Below, one piece after another: positions 7,524-12,642 of a stretch of 12,642 bases of DNA (its first letter is position 1; every line of letters begins with the position of its first letter). The DNA is from JBEKEX01 sp050013615 (lineage in GTDB: Bacteria > Chloroflexota > Anaerolineae > Anaerolineales > Anaerolineaceae). Location of the stretch: NCBI GenBank assembly GCA_050013615.1, contig JBEKEX010000055.1, forward strand, positions 1 to 12,642, given 5' to 3'. Both the position numbers and the translations under genes were made by a program. Under the pieces are notes generated by a model. It was not told where the DNA came from. It did not search any database and worked only from the letters and a program-made list of their open reading frames with translations.

Positions 7524-7883
7524 TCATTCGAACCCGATCGGCATCCGCCGTCCGCCGAGAAGATGCAGGTGCACATGGAAAACCGATTGCCCGGCATCTG
7601 GACCGGTGTTGATGACTAACCGGTAACCACTTTGGTCGATACCCATTTCCTTCGCCAGATCGCCCGCTTTCAAGACCATTTTTCCCAATACGGCTGCATT
7701 TTCCGGGCCAGCCTGGTTGAGTGATTTAATGTGTTGATTGGAAATAACGAGGATGTGCACCGGCGCTTTGGGGTGGGCATCGTAAAAGGCGGTGATCTCG
7801 TCATCGTGATAGAGAAGTTTTGTCTGTATTTGGCCGGAAGCAATCTTGCAGAAAATGCAATCAGAAGTAGCCATGTTCAGCAT
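7524..7883 (-). CDS. HIT-family nucleotide-binding hydrolase (HinT-like)
   Basis: 119 residues, the normal size of the HinT branch of the histidine triad superfamily. The zinc-type CIFC pair (C9, C12), PVHILVISNQH, and the signature HVHLHLLGG (H103, H105, H107) are all present. The central H105 would be the nucleophile that attacks nucleoside phosphoramidates or similar nucleotide substrates. It is cytoplasmic, with no signal peptide. ATG 7883 directly abuts the TAA of the upstream deacetylase gene. A second in-frame ATG at 7874 would give the more usual short N-terminus MATSDCIFCKI; neither has a visible Shine-Dalgarno, so reinitiation after the upstream stop is the likely mode of translation. 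It is the last gene of the ino1 cluster. Its exact substrate cannot be told from sequence. Confidence 0.93.
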   Translation of the reverse strand: MLNMATSDCIFCKIASGQIQTKLLYHDDEITAFYDAHPKAPVHILVISNQHIKSLNQAGPENAAVLGKMVLKAGDLAKEMGIDQSGYRLVINTGPDAGQSVFHVHLHLLGGRRMPIGFE

Positions 7884-9128
7884 TTAGGGGGTGACGGTGG
7901 GCGTGATGGCAACTGTAGCCGTCGCGGTTTCTGCAGCAGGGGAGGTGGTAGTAGCAGCCGTTCCGGTTGTAGCGGCGAGGGTGGGGATCGGCCCGGTGAC
8001 GCTGACGCAGGCACTGTTGTAATATTCCATCTCGACGGTGCGGTCTTGTTCGGCCTGGGCTGCTGCTTGCTGGCCGATCAGTCTGACCTGGTCGATGTGG
8101 GTGCTGGCGTCGGTGTCCCAATAGCGCGGCAACACCATCAATGGGTCGTTCATGGTGCCTTCCTCGATGTAGGTAGGCCGGTTGGGGTCGGTTGCATCGG
8201 CCAGGGGGATCCAGTTGAACATCAATGGGCCACGCGGATTGACCGTAAAGCCCAGCTTATATCCAGCCTGGCGCGCAATATCGATGGCGTGGGCAGTGAA
8301 TCCACCGCCGGGCCAGATGTACGCCACCGGTGTCTTATTGAAATGCTGCTGCATGGCAGTGATTGACCCATAGAGTTCGCCTTTGATGTAGTCGTCCGTG
8401 GAATATGGGCCGATGGGGATATTATGGACGACGCCATGCGCCTGGTGATCCACCCAGCCTTCCTTCTCGAGTTCTGCATTCTGATCCCAGAGGTCCTGCG
8501 TTGTTTCTGTCGCACTGATCCAGGCGTTCACTACAACCCAACCATATTCATCATGTAAAGGCTTGAAGTAGGTATTGAAATATTCTGCTGTCTTCCGGTC
8601 GTCGACGATGAAGATGACCGAACGGGACGGTATCTTGGCATTGTTGTACAGAAAATCTAGTAATTGTTGCGTGCTGATCGCTTGAAAGTTCTGCATGGTC
8701 AGATCGCGGATCAAGAATTGGAAAGTCGTGGCGCTGATCTGATCTGTAGTTACCACGTCGCCGTCGGTGATCGAGTGGATCATGATCGGCATGACCACCG
8801 TGCCAGGTGCGCTGTTGTTGGGATCCCACTTCATCTTGAGGTATTCGCAGGTATTCTGGATATAGGTGTGAGGTGTGTCGAGCGGGTTGAGCAGGGTCGT
8901 CGTGTAAGTTCCCGGCAGCGTTGGCGGCGTGGGGGTAAGCGTTGGCGTTGGGGTAATGGTGGGCGTGCTGGTCGGTGGAATGGCGGTGGCTGTGGGCGTA
9001 ACGGTCACGGTGGAGGTCGGCGCCTGAAAGAGATCCAGGGCAGCGCCGTTGCAACTGGTTAAGGATAAGATCAACCAGAGTCCTGCTACGACGAGGATTC
9101 TTTCGAGGCGCCGAACCTTTTGTTGCAT
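7884..9128 (-). CDS. Polysaccharide deacetylase-like lipoprotein (NodB homology domain)
   Basis: 414 residues. The signal peptide ends in a good lipobox, LTSC (C26), followed by a Thr/Pro repeat linker (about 37-72). The NodB-type domain shows a first beta strand with PIMIHSI (H118), motif 1 as FIVDD (D176 catalytic base, D177 metal ligand), motif 2 as HGVVH (H231, H235 metal ligands), and motif 3 as WPGGGFT (about 272-278). The family removes N- or O-acetyl groups from glycans. The Asp-His-His metal triad is complete, but motif 3 lacks the usual Arg of RxPxG. A second low-complexity Thr/Ala/Pro tail fills the last 35 residues, which is unusual. The ATG lies 1 nt after the ino1 stop and has no clear Shine-Dalgarno, so it is probably translationally coupled. 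Its substrate, cell-wall or exopolysaccharide, is unknown. Confidence 0.85.
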   Translation of the reverse strand: MQQKVRRLERILVVAGLWLILSLTSCNGAALDLFQAPTSTVTVTPTATAIPPTSTPTITPTPTLTPTPPTLPGTYTTTLLNPLDTPHTYIQNTCEYLKMKWDPNNSAPGTVVMPIMIHSITDGDVVTTDQISATTFQFLIRDLTMQNFQAISTQQLLDFLYNNAKIPSRSVIFIVDDRKTAEYFNTYFKPLHDEYGWVVVNAWISATETTQDLWDQNAELEKEGWVDHQAHGVVHNIPIGPYSTDDYIKGELYGSITAMQQHFNKTPVAYIWPGGGFTAHAIDIARQAGYKLGFTVNPRGPLMFNWIPLADATDPNRPTYIEEGTMNDPLMVLPRYWDTDASTHIDQVRLIGQQAAAQAEQDRTVEMEYYNSACVSVTGPIPTLAATTGTAATTTSPAAETATATVAITPTVTP

Positions 9129-9129
9129 G

Positions 9130-10224
9130 TTATTTGTTTTCTTTGGTTTCGCCGGCGATATACGCCTCGGTCATTTCACGGCAGATGCTGTCGTTGAATT
9201 GCTTGGGGGGTGTCTTCATGAAATATGAGGATGGAGCGATCAATGGCCCGCTGATACCGCGGTCCATTGCCAGTTTGATGCAACGCAAAGCGTCGATGAC
9301 TACACCGGCTGAGTTGGGTGAATCCCACACTTCCAGCTTGGCCTCCAGATTCAACGGCACGTCGCCGAAGGTGGTGCCTTCCATTTTGATATAGCAGAAC
9401 TTGCGGTCGAGCAGCCAGGGCACGTAGTCGCTAGGCCCAACGTGGATATCGTCTGCCGATAGTTTGTATGGCAGCATGCTGGTGACAGCACCGGTCTTGG
9501 AGATCTTCTTGGATTCCAAGCGTTCGCGTTCGAGCATGTTCATGAAGTCCGTATTGCCGCCGAAGTTAAGCTGATAGGTGTGGTCCAAGCGTACGCCGCG
9601 GTCGACGAACAGGCTGGTCAGTACGCGGTGCAGGATGGTGGCGCCCAATTGGCTTTTAATATCATCGCCGATGATGGGCAGGTTCCGCTCGGCAAACCGC
9701 TTGCCCCAGTATTCCGAAGTGGCGATGAATACAGGGATGGCATTGACCATACCGCAGCCCGCTTCCAGGATCTGTTCCACGTACCACTTGGTGGCCATTT
9801 CGGAGCCGACGGGTAGGTAGTTGATGACGACATCGGTTCCGGTGTCTTTCAATATCTTGACGATGTCAGCGGTTGGGCCGGGGGCTTTCTTCAAAATCTG
9901 GGAAAGGTATTTTCCCAAGCCATCGTGGGTCATGCCGCGCTCGACCTTCACACCCAGGTTCGGCACGGTGTCGAATTTATAGGTGTTGTTGGGGTAGGCA
10001 TAAATGGCTTCGGAAAGGTCCTTGCCGACCTTGGTATCCACGATATCGAATGCCGCGCTGAATTCGATGTCGTGAACGTGATAACCGCCCAGGTTGACGT
10101 GCATTAAACCTGGGATGCGGTCTGTTTCTGAGGCGTCCCGGTAGAAATGTACGCCCTGGATCAGGGAAGAGGCGCAGTTGCCCACGCCGATAATTGCAAC
10201 GCGAACTTTTTTGTTATCTGCCAT
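9130..10224 (-). CDS. ino1: Inositol-3-phosphate synthase (myo-inositol-1-phosphate synthase)
   Basis: 364 residues, the size of the compact bacterial/archaeal form as in Mycobacterium. It converts glucose 6-phosphate to inositol 3-phosphate using NAD+ in the cytoplasm, the first step towards inositol lipids and inositol-based solutes. The N-terminal Rossmann motif is VAIIGVGNCASSLIQG (about 8-23). Family motifs VVINYLPVGSE, GDDIKSQLGAT and LNFGGNTDFMNM, and a C-terminal IDALRC..LA.DRG..GPL segment are all intact. ATG 10224 is preceded by AAGGAG 12 nt away and GAGAAG nearer. It is the first gene of a tight three-gene run with a deacetylase-like lipoprotein and a HIT protein. A candidate promoter lies about 75 nt upstream, divergent from the kinase gene. 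Confidence 0.95.
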   Translation of the reverse strand: MADNKKVRVAIIGVGNCASSLIQGVHFYRDASETDRIPGLMHVNLGGYHVHDIEFSAAFDIVDTKVGKDLSEAIYAYPNNTYKFDTVPNLGVKVERGMTHDGLGKYLSQILKKAPGPTADIVKILKDTGTDVVINYLPVGSEMATKWYVEQILEAGCGMVNAIPVFIATSEYWGKRFAERNLPIIGDDIKSQLGATILHRVLTSLFVDRGVRLDHTYQLNFGGNTDFMNMLERERLESKKISKTGAVTSMLPYKLSADDIHVGPSDYVPWLLDRKFCYIKMEGTTFGDVPLNLEAKLEVWDSPNSAGVVIDALRCIKLAMDRGISGPLIAPSSYFMKTPPKQFNDSICREMTEAYIAGETKENK

Positions 10225-10300
10225 AATTCTTCTCAGCTCCTTTAATGTGTGTTTTTATTGATAGATGTTACTCGATTATGCCTTTGGAAAGACAGGACTG

Positions 10301-10330
10301 AGTATAATCTTTGCCCTGCCATCTTGTCTA
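10301..10330 (-). promoter_or_regulatory. Candidate promoter of the ino1 cluster
   Basis: On the minus strand, TAGACA (10330-10325) and TATACT (10306-10301) are separated by 18 nt; each matches 5 of 6 bases of the sigma-70-type consensus. The predicted start would lie near 10294, giving a leader of about 70 nt before the ino1 ATG. Confidence 0.45.
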
Positions 10331-10400
10331 TGTTTACTGGATTCCTTTCAATACTGAAAAGTCATTCAACTTCTTTAATCCGCTAATGCCGGTTTTGATA

Positions 10401-10409
10401 TGCTATAAT
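10401..10409 (+). promoter_or_regulatory. Extended -10 promoter of the sensor kinase
   Basis: TGCTATAAT is a perfect extended -10 (TGnTATAAT). No good -35 lies 16-18 nt upstream, which extended -10 promoters tolerate. Transcription would begin near 10416, leaving a leader of about 23 nt before the ATG at 10439. Confidence 0.6.
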
Positions 10410-10438
10410 CTTTTTACATTTGGTCGCGCAGTGATACT

Positions 10439-12142
10439 ATGGCAATTGCTTATTCCAATTACACCAGCCAGCTCGAACGCTTGTTGGAAGTTTGCAAGAA
10501 TTTAAGCTCCAATTTGGAATTGGAGCCGTTGCTCCATTCTATCATAGAAGTCGCCTCTGAATTAACCTGCAGTGAAAGCAGCTCGCTCCTGATCTACGAC
10601 AATGACAACCATTACCTGCGTTTTCTGGCTGCTCCTTGGTATTTGATGGAGAAGTTGCGTACCATCGGTGTACCGCTGGACGGCAGCGTAGCAGGGTGGG
10701 TTTTCACGAACCAACAACCCATGGCTTTGCACGAGGCGGACAAGGACGAACGCATATTCCGTGTGGTCGATCGCGAGACGACGGATGACACCAAATCGAT
10801 GCTGGCCGTGCCGATGACGTTCAAAGGGGAAACGATCGGCGTGCTCGAGTCGGTCAATAAGGCCGATAACGCCCATTTTAGTGAAGAAGATGTGACCATC
10901 CTTGAAACGCTGGCCTCGCAGGCGGCTGTCGTGATCCAGAACCGGCGTCTGTTGGAAGAAGCTCAGCAGTCCTACCAAAAAGTGATGGAATTGGACCGGC
11001 TGAAGAGCGATTTCATTTCCATTGCTTCACATGAGCTGCGTACCCCGCTGGGGTTGGTGTTGGGGCATTCTTCTTTTTTGCTCGAATCAGCCCGGCCGGA
11101 GGACAAACAAGACCTCGAAGTGATCTTCAGCAGCGCCAACCGGCTGAAGGAGATCATCGAGGAGTTCTCCGACGTCGATCACATGGAAAAAGGTTTAGCG
11201 CGCCTGCGCCGCAAGAAGGTTAGCATCCCCAGCTTGCTTCAGGAAGTGACGGATTCTTTCCAAAAGACGGCTGAAGAGCATAAGATCGCATTGAATGTCG
11301 AGGTTCCTTCGACGAATCTGGTAGTGGAAGGAGATGGGGATAAGATCGGCATTGCCTTACGCAACTTGGTGCGGAACGCACTAACGTTCACCAATGAGGG
11401 CGGGCGTGTGAAAGTGAAAGCCGAGCAGGTACCAGGTTACATCAAGGTGTCGGTCATGGATAACGGTATCGGCATTCCGGCCGAAGAGCAGCAGAAAATC
11501 TTCCAGCGTTTTTACCAGGTGGAAAAACATCTCACACGCCGCCATGGTGGTATGGGGTTAGGGCTCTCGATCGCCAAAGAAATGGTCGAGATGCACGGCG
11601 GCAAGATTTGGGTAGAAAGTGTGGAAGGAAAAGGCAGTAAGTTTATGTTCTTCCTGCCGCAGAATGCTGCCCAAGCCAACGCGGCCGAGCGGGTGTTCAA
11701 TACAGGCGCTTTAGCATATACCGGCAGCCTGGGAAATACCGGAAGTTTGGGGAATACCGGCGGATTGGGCAGTACCGGCAGCCTGGGCAACACGGGCAAT
11801 CTCAACAAGCCCGGCGGCCTGCCGAATGGAAAGAATCATGGCTCATCCAACGGCGTGTTCACAACAACGAATAACCTCGTAGCAAGCCTGCCGGCCAGGA
11901 ATAATGCCTCAGCCTCGAACGGTGTTTTCAATCCCCCCAATGGACACGAAAAAGTAAGCCAGTTATCGCCCATCGAAAGTCAGGCCGGTATTACCAGCTT
12001 TGGCAAGCCAAAGACCGGTGTGCTTTCGACTATCGAGACGATTGTGAAGACAGGACATTTGCCCGGCGAAGCTGTTGTCGCTGTCAATGAGCCTACTGAG
12101 CCGGCCGGCGACCTTGCCAAAAAGGACTCGAACGGGTTATAA
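10439..12142 (+). CDS. Soluble GAF-domain sensor histidine kinase with repeat-rich C-terminal tail
   Basis: 567 residues with no membrane segment or signal peptide, so a cytoplasmic sensor. A GAF domain spans about 18-170 (LIYDNDNHYLRFLAAP, VAGWVFTNQQP, SMLAVPMTFKGETIGVLESVN). A short helical linker leads into HisKA with the phospho-acceptor H198 in SHELRTPLG. The HATPase domain shows the N box (LRNLVRNALTFT), G1 (DNGIGIP), F box (IFQRFYQ) and G2 (GGMGLGLS), ending near residue 407. The kinase core therefore looks complete. It phosphorylates its own His and passes the phosphate to a response regulator; none is encoded nearby, so it is an orphan in this window. The last 160 residues are low-complexity, rich in Gly, Asn, Ser and Thr, and begin with a hexapeptide repeat. 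An extended -10 lies upstream; no strong Shine-Dalgarno is visible. The GAF ligand is unknown. Confidence 0.93.
   Translation: MAIAYSNYTSQLERLLEVCKNLSSNLELEPLLHSIIEVASELTCSESSSLLIYDNDNHYLRFLAAPWYLMEKLRTIGVPLDGSVAGWVFTNQQPMALHEADKDERIFRVVDRETTDDTKSMLAVPMTFKGETIGVLESVNKADNAHFSEEDVTILETLASQAAVVIQNRRLLEEAQQSYQKVMELDRLKSDFISIASHELRTPLGLVLGHSSFLLESARPEDKQDLEVIFSSANRLKEIIEEFSDVDHMEKGLARLRRKKVSIPSLLQEVTDSFQKTAEEHKIALNVEVPSTNLVVEGDGDKIGIALRNLVRNALTFTNEGGRVKVKAEQVPGYIKVSVMDNGIGIPAEEQQKIFQRFYQVEKHLTRRHGGMGLGLSIAKEMVEMHGGKIWVESVEGKGSKFMFFLPQNAAQANAAERVFNTGALAYTGSLGNTGSLGNTGGLGSTGSLGNTGNLNKPGGLPNGKNHGSSNGVFTTTNNLVASLPARNNASASNGVFNPPNGHEKVSQLSPIESQAGITSFGKPKTGVLSTIETIVKTGHLPGEAVVAVNEPTEPAGDLAKKDSNGL
11701..11826 (+). 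repeat. 18-bp tandem repeat coding for a TGSLGN-type hexapeptide
   Basis: Seven 18-nt units in frame inside the kinase gene, at 11701, 11719, 11737, 11755, 11773, 11791 and 11809. The middle ones share TACCGG at the start. They encode NTGALA, YTGSLG, NTGSLG, NTGGLG, STGSLG, NTGNLN and KPGGLP. The outer units are more diverged than the central four. Confidence 0.85.
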
Positions 12143-12143
12143 T
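12114..12143 (+). promoter_or_regulatory. Promoter of tRNA-Pro inside the kinase gene
   Basis: TTGCCA (12114-12119), an 18-nt spacer, and a perfect TATAAT (12138-12143). The -10 overlaps the kinase stop codon TAA (12140-12142). The tRNA 5' end at 12153 is only 9 nt after the -10, so the transcript would begin at or just before the mature 5' end. Confidence 0.6.
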
Positions 12144-12152
12144 CGCTCTACT

Positions 12153-12227
12153 CGGGGCGTGGCTCAGACCGGCTAGAGCACTCGGTTCGGGACCGAGAGG
12201 TCGGCGGTTCAAATCCGCCCGCCCCGA
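12153..12227 (+). tRNA. tRNA-Pro (anticodon CGG)
   Basis: A complete cloverleaf of 75 nt. Acceptor CGGGGCG pairs with CGCCCCG (12220-12226), with discriminator A12227. The D stem is GCTC/GAGC, and the anticodon stem CTCGG/CCGAG has loop TTCGGGA, giving anticodon CGG at 12188-12190. The variable loop is 5 nt, and the T stem GGCGG/CCGCC has loop TTCAAAT. The C1-G72 pair and A73 are identity features of bacterial tRNA-Pro. The 3' CCA is not encoded (CAG follows). Confidence 0.95.
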
Positions 12228-12243
12228 CAGAATCATCAATATA

Positions 12244-12292
12244 AGAGGTCGGCGGTTTCCTTGGCAGGACAGGCAAATCCGCCCGCCCCGAC
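12244..12292 (+). repeat. Partial copy of the tRNA-Pro 3' region with a 16-nt insert in the T-loop
   Basis: Bases 12244-12257 equal tRNA positions 12196-12209, and bases 12274-12292 equal 12210-12228: 33 matching bases without a mismatch. Between them sits TCCTTGGCAGGACAGG (12258-12273), which breaks the T-loop exactly between positions 55 and 56. Removing it restores a perfect T-arm. No 5' half of a tRNA precedes it, so this is not a complete tRNA gene. The insert can form a short TCCT/AGGA hairpin. Confidence 0.85.
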
Positions 12293-12328
12293 TTTTAAGC
12301 TCATTAGAAATTAAGTGGTTGAAATGGA

Positions 12329-12367
12329 AAAACGACTGGAATATAAAAAAGCCAGTCGTTTTAATTT
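12329..12367 (+). terminator. Bidirectional intrinsic terminator
   Basis: AAAACGACTGG (12329-12339) pairs perfectly with CCAGTCGTTTT (12352-12362), an 11-bp stem with a 12-nt A-rich loop and T-rich sequence after it. On the minus strand the stem is also followed by a T-run. It could end the tRNA-Pro transcript on plus and the SMP-30-like gene on minus. Confidence 0.75.
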
Positions 12368-12416
12368 GTAGATCCTTTGCGCTGGCTATTTGTTAGCGGT
12401 TCACGTTTGTGAGTTC

Positions 12417-12450
12417 GAGGGTTTCCCCAGGTAGGACAGTCAAACCCCTC
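12417..12450 (+). repeat. Second T-arm-like sequence with a related 17-nt insert
   Basis: GAGGG (12417-12421), TT, insert TCCCCAGGTAGGACAGT (12424-12440), CAAAC (12441-12445), CCCTC (12446-12450). Without the insert this is a perfect T-arm: a 5-bp stem and a TTCAAAC loop. The stem differs from tRNA-Pro, yet the insert sits at the same loop position and shares TCC, GG and AGGACAG with the first insert. No other tRNA arms are recognisable around it. Confidence 0.75.
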
Positions 12451-12506
12451 AATGCTCGCTTTAGTTCGGTCAACCAATGATCGTATCACGTCGACTTTTA
12501 TTTAGA

Positions 12507-12642
12507 TCATCCTTCGTAAAATGGTTCCGGAATGCCTTTGATCCCGATTTTCAGCCGGAAGATATCGCCTGCCATAGGCTGTTTTTGGCGTTCTTCCGGG
12601 GTCAGATCAGACCGCGCTGAAGTGATGTAAAGCTCATCCAGC
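12507..12642 (-). CDS. SMP-30/gluconolactonase-like protein, C-terminal fragment
   Basis: The last 44 residues and the TGA stop of a gene that begins beyond the window. The sequence reads LDELYITSARSDLTPEERQ, then QPMAGDIFRLKIGIKGIPEP. This matches the last beta-propeller blade of SMP-30/gluconolactonase/LRE proteins, where a [LV]Y[VI]TSA strand precedes a short helix and a GxxF(R)L strand. Family members are calcium-type metal-dependent lactonases acting on sugar lactones; the metal ligands would lie mostly in the missing part. The stop is followed on the minus strand by the second T-arm-like repeat and then the bidirectional terminator. The family assignment rests on a short fragment. Confidence 0.7.
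   Translation of the reverse strand, partial: LDELYITSARSDLTPEERQKQPMAGDIFRLKIGIKGIPEPFYEG

Noticed and set aside
8940..9020. Repetitive GC-rich stretch as a non-coding repeat or CRISPR-like array.
   Set aside because: It is the in-frame Thr/Pro linker of the deacetylase-like lipoprotein. The periodicity comes from TP codons, and no spacers are present.
10303..10308. Plus-strand TATAAT as a second promoter for the sensor kinase.
   Set aside because: The nearest -35-like TTGGAA is only 13 nt away. The match also overlaps the reverse -10 of the ino1 promoter, which explains it better.
12153..12292. A classical integrase attachment-site pair (tRNA 3' end plus a direct repeat).
   Set aside because: The copy is only 16 nt beyond the tRNA, with no element or integrase between them, and it carries an internal insert; an ordinary att duplication does not account for this.

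Overview
The window looks like chromosomal DNA of an Anaerolineae-type Chloroflexota bacterium. This is an inference from style: several lipoproteins carry Pro/Thr-rich (TP-type) linkers after the acylation cysteine, there is a bacterial/archaeal-type inositol-phosphate synthase, and the histidine kinase is a soluble GAF type. No 16S or other firm taxonomic marker is present. Most genes are moderately GC-rich; one gene with its flanks (about 650-2800) is clearly AT-rich and may be foreign.

Layout. 1-649 (+): the 3' end of a thioredoxin-fold protein, probably a protein disulfide oxidoreductase, followed 22 nt later by an OsmC-family protein and a strong terminator. 650-2797: an AT-rich segment with one multi-spanning GT-C glycosyltransferase-like gene (+). 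2798-7425 (-): three tandem paralogous lipoproteins, each with signal peptide, TP linker, LysM, a helical lysozyme-like domain and an M23 metallopeptidase domain. They are spaced tightly enough to be an operon. 7524-10224 (-): a second tight cluster, transcribed ino1 -> polysaccharide-deacetylase-like lipoprotein -> HIT protein, with 0-1 nt between genes and a candidate promoter near 10301-10330. 10439-12142 (+): a divergent soluble GAF/HisKA/HATPase sensor kinase with an unusual hexapeptide-repeat tail. 12153-12227 (+): tRNA-Pro(CGG), whose probable promoter lies inside the end of the kinase gene. 12507-12642 (-): the C-terminal end of an SMP-30/gluconolactonase-like protein.

Most of the central genes concern the cell envelope: peptidoglycan binding and cleavage (LysM/M23), polysaccharide deacetylation, a polyprenyl-sugar-type glycosyltransferase, and inositol phosphate for inositol lipids or solutes. 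The left-hand pair points to thiol/peroxide redox defence.

The most unexpected signal is just downstream of tRNA-Pro. The 3' part of the tRNA gene is repeated exactly (33 matching bases), but the copy is interrupted by 16 nt between T-loop positions 55 and 56. About 165 nt further on, a different T-arm-like sequence is interrupted at the same position by a closely related 17-nt insert. I know of no described element that does this.
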